Shown here in pieces: positions 60,016 to 64,000 of a DNA stretch of 64,000 bases. Under the pieces are notes generated by a model. It was not told where the DNA came from. It saw nothing but the letters and a program-made list of their open reading frames with translations, and ran no database searches. Position 1 is the first letter of the stretch. The number at the start of each line of letters is the position of its first letter. The DNA is from JADHLJ01 sp038146985 (GTDB lineage Bacteria > Pseudomonadota > Alphaproteobacteria > Thalassobaculales > Thalassobaculaceae). The stretch lies in contig JAYQSQ010000001.1 in the NCBI GenBank assembly GCA_038146985.1, positions 124,001 through 188,000 on the forward strand. Reading direction: 5' to 3'. The translations under genes and the position numbers were made by a program.

Positions 60016-60777
60016 CTAGTCGTAATTATCTGAATCGTGTTTCGCGTCATCATTCCAAAACATATCCATATACAGGCAAAGCAGTTGTATGTCTGTTGTG
60101 CTTGGTCTATGTTTTTTATTGCCCAATTGAAATAAGCAAGATGATAGATCTCTTTTTTTTCTGTAACTAAGTTTTCCACTTATATCCCCCATAAACATCT
60201 CCATTGCGCCGAGCGAAAACCGCAATAGTGCATAATCGGAATGGGATTTGTCCAAATTGAACCGTGAAACGAACAGGGGGTCCTTGTTGGTCGCGGCTGC
60301 ATATACCGTAATCGCCGCCTTTTTGGGGCTGTTGATTTTGTTTCCATTAGGGAAAGTTTTTTTTCTTGAATTCTTCTACGAGGGTCCAGTAACGTTCGTT
60401 GAATAGAAGGAATTTTTTGCATCAATGGTGTAATAGAATTGGCAGCGCCATACTTTTTTTCTATTGTTAATGAAACTTTATTTGCTACCATCAACCCTAA
60501 GCGTGTCAGGTTGTTTAAACGCCTAGTGAATTGCTTTTCATCCGGTTCCATAAAAACATTATGGTCAAAATCATGATGGATTAAAAGTGGAATAATCCCG
60601 GTCAATTTCGTCTTGTAGCTTGGCCTCAATGGCGTCCAACCGCTGAGAATGCAGTTCTTCGTCTGAGGAAGGGGCATTGTTGCTCATTCGCGGCTGATAA
60701 ACCAACCACATCGGTGGGATCGCAGATAAATCTTGATATGATTTTCGAATCTTTTGTCCCAAGGTGCTCTCCGCCAA
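60016..60777 (-). pseudogene. Frameshifted gene of unknown function in the AT-rich island
   Basis: Four adjoining frames on the minus strand read as one protein of about 250 residues if one base is removed at each of three places: a T-run near 60,583, a 6-A run near 60,415 and an 8-A run near 60,360. The joined product runs from a TTG at 60777 (AESTLGQKIRKSY) through DEKQFTRRLNNLTRLGLMVA, FNERYWTLVEEFKKK and DPLFVSRFNLDKSHSDYALL to FWNDDAKHDSDNYD. A further pair of shifts near 60,120-60,150 is possible. No family is recognised. Either a decaying gene or homopolymer sequencing errors. Confidence 0.6.
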
Positions 60778-60827
60778 AGCAGACGTCTCTCACAGGTAAG
60801 TGTTCGAAATCATTTTAAGAAACTCAG

Positions 60828-60910
60828 TTATCCACAGGTGGATAAGGGAGGTAGCACCAAATCTTGTCAAGGAAATAATCCACGATTCTTGTGGATAACC
60901 TTGTGGATAA
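60828..60910. other. DnaA-box cluster, candidate replication origin
   Basis: Perfect DnaA boxes: TTATCCACA at 60828-60836 and its reverse complement TGTGGATAA at 60890-60898 and 60902-60910. Weaker copies are GGTGGATAA at 60837-60845 (one mismatch) and TAATCCACG at 60876-60884 (two). The first two form a palindrome, TTATCCAC-AG-GTGGATAA. An A/T-rich tract follows (60,955-61,020), as expected for an unwinding element. The usual origin neighbours (hemE, parAB, gidA, dnaA) are not in the window. Confidence 0.6.
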
Positions 60911-61012
60911 GCGTCTTGGGTTGTTGTTAAGTGTGTGGGAATAAGTAGAAAACTGCACTTTGCTTAAGATTTATACATGTCATATAATCCATTGAAAATA
61001 AACTAAAAAATA

Positions 61013-61237
61013 TCAGCATTTGATTTGAGGGAAGGTGTTCTCGGCCGGTGCGGTTAAAAAAATGTTCCAGTGGTCCTGCTGTGTCGGTTCGTCAAGCCAC
61101 GAGGACGATTCTGATGATGATGGGAACGGGAATCGGATTGAAAATGAACTGAATTCCGGACGTCGGGTTGTTACCCGAGATCCATAGTCAGCAACAAGCA
61201 GAATCGATCGAAGCGATTTGAAAAGATCAGTGGTCAT
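61013..61237 (-). CDS. Doubtful small ORF in the AT-rich island
   Basis: A 74-codon frame starting MTTDLFKSLRSILLVADYGS, with a Ser/Phe-rich middle (FSSFSIRFPFPSSSESSS) and a Pro-containing end. No family, signal or helix is evident. It spans a 7-A run, so it may also contain a sequencing slip. Listed because nothing else explains this stretch. Confidence 0.3.
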   Translation of the reverse strand: MTTDLFKSLRSILLVADYGSRVTTRRPEFSSFSIRFPFPSSSESSSWLDEPTQQDHWNIFLTAPAENTFPQIKC

Positions 61238-61324
61238 TTGACGGATCAACGCGTCGGGAATTGGAATGCCCGGATCGCTCGCCTAAAGTGTCGGGAGCGA
61301 AACCGGACCCTGGAAAACCGAGCC

Positions 61325-62350
61325 ATGCCGACTTCACCCATGCCGCCCGCGGGTCTGACCGCGCTGATCCGCGACGCGCTGGCGGCGGGCGGGTTTTCCG
61401 ACGCCAATGCCGGCATCGTCTCCCAGCATCTGGTCGACGCGGAAATGAAGGGCGTATCGAGCCACGGGGTGAACCGGCTGGGCCTCTATCTCGGTGAGGC
61501 GAAGCGCGATGTGATCGACCCCAAGGCCGATCCGGTGATCACCGAGCCGAGAGGCGGCATGCTGCATGTGGACGGAGCGCGCGGGATCGGCATCGTCGCC
61601 ATGAAGCGGGCCACCGACGCGGGCATCGCCGCCGCCGAGGCGCGCGGCATGGCCACTGTCGGCATCGTGAAATGCGGTCATACGGGACGCATGGGCGCCT
61701 ATGGCGAGCAGGCGGCCGAGGCCGGCTTCATGGCGATCAGTCTCGGCGGCGGTGGCCGGCGGCTCTGGGGCAATGTGGTGCCCTTCGGCGGCAAGGACCC
61801 GATGATGAGCACCAACCCCTACACGTTGGCCCTGCCGGGAGGGCCGGGGGACCCGGTGGTCTGCGATTTCGCCATCTCCACCTGGCCGGCGGGCAAGGTC
61901 GCGGTGGCGCGGGCCAACGGCCAGACCTTGCCGCCGGACGTGGTGGTCGACAAGAACGGACAGCCCTCGCGTGATCCCGAAGCCTTCTATGACGGAGGCG
62001 CGCTGCTGCCGGCGGCGGGCGCCAAGGGCAGCGGCATGGGGATCATCGCCGAGCTTATGGGCGACGCCATGCTGGGCGAGGCGGTGGAGTATAACTGGCT
62101 GATGGTGCTGATCCGCGCCGACGCCTTTCGCCCGATGGCGGATTACGCAAAAGCCGCCGAAGGATTCATGGCCGAGGTGCGAGGCTCCACCCCGGCGCCG
62201 GGCTTCGAGAAGGTGATCATGCCGGGAGAACGAGAGACCAGCCAGGCGCGGGCGGCGGCGGAAGCCGGCATCGTGGTCGGCGATGGTGTCTGGAACGGCA
62301 TCGTCGAGGCGGCGCGCTCGGTCGGGATCGAGCCTGGAGACTATGTCTGA
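61325..62350 (+). CDS. LDH2/malate/L-sulfolactate dehydrogenase-type oxidoreductase
   Basis: A 341-residue NAD(P)-dependent dehydrogenase of the Ldh_2 family (AllD, YiaK, ComC), which has its own non-Rossmann fold. SHGVNRLGLYL (~42-52) carries the catalytic His, and VKCGHTGRMGAYGEQAAEAG (~116-135), KDPMMSTNPYTLALPG and GAKGSGMGIIAELM complete the pattern. The start at 61325 (MPTSPMPPAGL) fits the family; upstream in-frame codons run into the AT-rich island. It forms an operon with the dioxygenase gene 20 bases downstream. Confidence 0.92.
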   Translation: MPTSPMPPAGLTALIRDALAAGGFSDANAGIVSQHLVDAEMKGVSSHGVNRLGLYLGEAKRDVIDPKADPVITEPRGGMLHVDGARGIGIVAMKRATDAGIAAAEARGMATVGIVKCGHTGRMGAYGEQAAEAGFMAISLGGGGRRLWGNVVPFGGKDPMMSTNPYTLALPGGPGDPVVCDFAISTWPAGKVAVARANGQTLPPDVVVDKNGQPSRDPEAFYDGGALLPAAGAKGSGMGIIAELMGDAMLGEAVEYNWLMVLIRADAFRPMADYAKAAEGFMAEVRGSTPAPGFEKVIMPGERETSQARAAAEAGIVVGDGVWNGIVEAARSVGIEPGDYV

Positions 62351-62370
62351 ACGGGAATGTGGAGGAACTC

Positions 62371-63465
62371 ATGAACATGGCCTTGCCGACCCCGATTCAC
62401 GCCGCGCCGATCACCGAGCCGGGTGCCTGGACGCCTGACGATCTGAAGGGCGATACCGGCTGGGACGTCAGTTTGAGCAGAACCGAGGCCGGGGATTTGG
62501 TCGCCGCGCTCAGGCATGCCCGGGCCGAGGGGATCGAGCTTGCCCGGGTCACCAGGGAAAACTTCCCACTTCCCAATTGTGCGGGCGTGATTGCCCAAAT
62601 CAGCAAGGAACTGCGATCCGGGCGCGGTTTCGCCCTGCTGCACGGATTCCCGGTCGAGGGCCAGGAACGCGACGATATCGCGCTGATGTATTGGGGCTTT
62701 TGCGCGCATCTCGGTCTCGGCGTGACCCAGAACAGCGATGGCGGCCTGATCCATTATGTGACCGAGGGGCGGCTGCGGCCCAACCAGGGGACGCGGGGCG
62801 TCGGCGATCCCGGCAGGGTCTCCTTGCATGTGGACTTGGCCGATGTCACGACCCTGCTTTGCATTCGTCAGGCCAAGGACTCCCCGCATAGCCAGCTTGC
62901 GAGCTCCCTGGCGGTTCACAACGCCTTTCTCGCCCGCGCACCGGAGCATCTGGAGCGGCTCTACCGGGGTTTTGCCTGGGACCGCCAGAACGAGCATGGG
63001 GCGAGCGAAACCCCGACCACCGGCTATCGCGTGCCGGTGTTCAGCCAGCGGGACGGCGTCGTGTCCTGCCGCTACAACAGGAACTGGATCACCAAGGCCG
63101 CGATGCGGGGCGAGGGGTTCACGCCGGAAGAGACCGACCTGCTGGATCTTCTGGATGAACTTGCCCAGGAGCATCGCTTCGAATTCCCGTTCGAGGCGGG
63201 CGACGTTCAGTTCGTCAACAACTACACGGTTCTGCACGGCCGGGCGCCGCACAAGCCGGCGGCGAGCGAGGACGACACGCGGCTGCTCATGCGGATCTGG
63301 TTCAACATGGACGGCATCCGGCCCTTTGCCGACGAGCCGATCATCCGGCACGGCATCATCAGCCACGGCAAGCTCGGCTGGCCGGCGCGGGACCTGCTGG
63401 CGGGGCTAGACGGCAAGGTGCACGCCCGCCGGCCGGTGGATCAGGCGCCGCTCGGCCATGGCTGA
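62371..63465 (+). CDS. TauD/TfdA-family 2-oxoglutarate-dependent dioxygenase
   Basis: A 364-residue Fe(II)/2-oxoglutarate dioxygenase. The iron ligands are His153 and Asp155 (SLHVDLADV) and the distal His289 (YTVLHGRAPH), with the 2-oxoglutarate Arg in RLLMRIWF (~305-312). The N-terminal part resembles gamma-butyrobetaine hydroxylase/TauD-type proteins. The ATG at 62371 follows GGAGGA by five bases; a GTG 12 bases upstream would overlap that site. Its operon partner is a hydroxyacid-type dehydrogenase, so the pair may hydroxylate then oxidise one substrate. Confidence 0.92.
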   Translation: MNMALPTPIHAAPITEPGAWTPDDLKGDTGWDVSLSRTEAGDLVAALRHARAEGIELARVTRENFPLPNCAGVIAQISKELRSGRGFALLHGFPVEGQERDDIALMYWGFCAHLGLGVTQNSDGGLIHYVTEGRLRPNQGTRGVGDPGRVSLHVDLADVTTLLCIRQAKDSPHSQLASSLAVHNAFLARAPEHLERLYRGFAWDRQNEHGASETPTTGYRVPVFSQRDGVVSCRYNRNWITKAAMRGEGFTPEETDLLDLLDELAQEHRFEFPFEAGDVQFVNNYTVLHGRAPHKPAASEDDTRLLMRIWFNMDGIRPFADEPIIRHGIISHGKLGWPARDLLAGLDGKVHARRPVDQAPLGHG

Positions 63466-63879
63466 TCAGGCCGCGCCGCCCTCGCAGGCCAGGATCACCA
63501 GATCCGCCGCCGCCGGACTGCAGACGATCGGGGTGTCATGCATAATCGCGAGCCGGGTCAGCGCGATCAGATCCACATCGTTGGAGTAATGCGCCTGCGG
63601 ATCGGCGAAGAAGATCACCGCGTCGAGTTCTCCCGTTGCCACCATGGAGCCGAGCTGCTGGTCGCCGCCTCTGGTGCCGCGTTGGAGGCGCTGGATCGAG
63701 AGGCTCGGATGCGCCTCGCGGAGCATGGCGCCGGTGCCGCCGGTGCAGACCAGGCGCTGGCGTTCCAATACCCGGACATGCCGGCCGACCCAGGCCGCAA
63801 GCTGTGATTTGCGGGCATTGTGGGCGACCAGCGCGATCCGCCTTGGTGCCGTCGAGACTTGTCCCGCCCGTGTCGTCAT
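63466..63879 (-). CDS. mgsA: Methylglyoxal synthase
   Basis: Converts dihydroxyacetone phosphate to methylglyoxal and phosphate, a glycolytic bypass under phosphate stress. The 137-residue region from the ATG at 63879 has the family motifs RIALVAHNARKSQLAAWVG (~14-32), CTGGTGAML (~45-53), GGDQQLGSMVATGELDAVIF (~72-91) with the catalytic Asp, and FFADPQ. The frame is open upstream to the window edge, so the true start could be further up (see the next entry). Convergent with the dioxygenase gene, the two stops touching. Confidence 0.92.
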   Translation of the reverse strand: MTTRAGQVSTAPRRIALVAHNARKSQLAAWVGRHVRVLERQRLVCTGGTGAMLREAHPSLSIQRLQRGTRGGDQQLGSMVATGELDAVIFFADPQAHYSNDVDLIALTRLAIMHDTPIVCSPAAADLVILACEGGAA

Positions 63880-63999
63880 GGCGAGGATGGAACGGACCTG
63901 GGCGGTCAGGCCCTTGCCTTCGGCCGGGAACCCGCCGGACAGCGCGGCCGTTCCAACCGTGAAGCCCACGGCGCCGGCGGTGGCGGCGGCACGCACCCG
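63880..63999 (-). CDS. In-frame coding sequence upstream of mgsA (partial; possible fusion)
   Basis: Forty codons in the same frame as mgsA with no stop before the window edge. They read as ordinary protein (AAATAGAVGFTVGTAALSG, then FPAEGKGLTAQVRSILA), while the other two frames are broken by stops or Arg-rich. The GFTVGTAAL segment resembles the phosphate-binding last strand of a TIM barrel. Either mgsA is fused to an upstream domain or its start lies outside the window. Confidence 0.45.
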
Positions 64000-64000
64000 C

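Larger units (their letters stand above)
59940..61240. other. AT-rich island
   Basis: From about 59,940 to 61,240 the base composition drops visibly below that of the rest of the window, with many A and T runs of six or more. It contains a frameshifted minus-strand gene, a DnaA-box cluster, an A/T-rich stretch (60,955-61,020) and a doubtful small ORF. No integrase, transposase or tRNA edge is seen. Foreign origin or a replication-origin function would both explain the composition. Confidence 0.8.

Noticed and set aside
60016..60179. Alternative frame ending EIYHLAYFNWAIKN-like as the true C-terminus of the frameshifted gene
   Set aside because: It would need an extra shift, whereas the other frame stays open to a natural stop with a plausible acidic end; it is kept only as a possibility.

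Overview
ORGANISM. High-GC chromosomal DNA of an alphaproteobacterium, most likely a Rhodospirillales-type free-living (perhaps marine) heterotroph. Reasons: the run erpA / dgt-argS-SPOR-nagZ-scpA-scpB-tatABC is a typical alphaproteobacterial neighbourhood; metZ is preceded by SAM-II riboswitch motifs, an RNA class centred on Alphaproteobacteria; HspQ, DUF1127 and CbtAB fit too. No phage, conjugation, rRNA, tRNA or CRISPR locus was seen. LAYOUT. (1) 1-5252: GDP-fucose synthesis (gmd, fcl) read with a FkbM-type methyltransferase and a DUF3604/PHP-like protein, probably surface-glycan related. (2) 5391-10288: a tight five-gene minus-strand operon (VOC protein, enoyl-CoA hydratase, enolase-superfamily enzyme, SDR, CaiB-type CoA-transferase), a CoA-linked catabolic module of unknown substrate. 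(3) 10640-24085: mixed catabolic genes (TauE exporter, GST-SDR pair, F420-type nitroreductase-like protein, C26 peptidase, D-amino-acid deacylase-type amidohydrolase, HspQ, sugar-isomerase-like protein, gamma-carbonic anhydrase, Cys-less thiolase-like protein, MFS transporter, a second enolase-superfamily enzyme with a FAD oxidase). (4) 24176-29029: metG-tatD-MBL hydrolase housekeeping block and an acyl-CoA synthetase. (5) 29122-36470: a double-DUF1127 protein, then a plus-strand run of Xaa-Pro aminopeptidase, enoyl-CoA hydratase, a LinB-like haloalkane dehalogenase, an Fe-S/FMN/FAD reductase and a GNAT protein. (6) 36403-41251: a signalling-like minus cluster (degenerate class III cyclase, cNMP-binding protein, degenerate secreted nuclease), a HAD protein and a 2OG-Fe oxygenase. 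(7) 41263-53225: conserved housekeeping core (xthA, erpA, dgt, argS, SPOR, nagZ, M50 protease, scpAB, ABC ATPase, tatABC). (8) 53287-56630: Lrp regulator and the metZ operon (62-aa ORF, rhodanese, metZ) under two consecutive SAM-II-type elements. (9) 56890-59908: cbtBA and two dehydrogenases. (10) 59940-61240: a sharply AT-rich island with clustered DnaA boxes and a frameshifted gene. (11) 61325-64000: LDH2-type dehydrogenase, TauD-type dioxygenase and mgsA. HIGHLIGHTS. The metZ leader is the most complete regulatory system: a consensus promoter, a SAM-II aptamer whose 3' strand can pair with the left arm of a U-tailed terminator, then a second SAM-II-like element followed by a hairpin arm complementary to the ribosome-binding site. 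Other points are the DnaA-box cluster, a cyclase that has lost key catalytic residues beside a cNMP-binding protein, a frameshift splitting the SPOR gene, and three families of dispersed inverted repeats.
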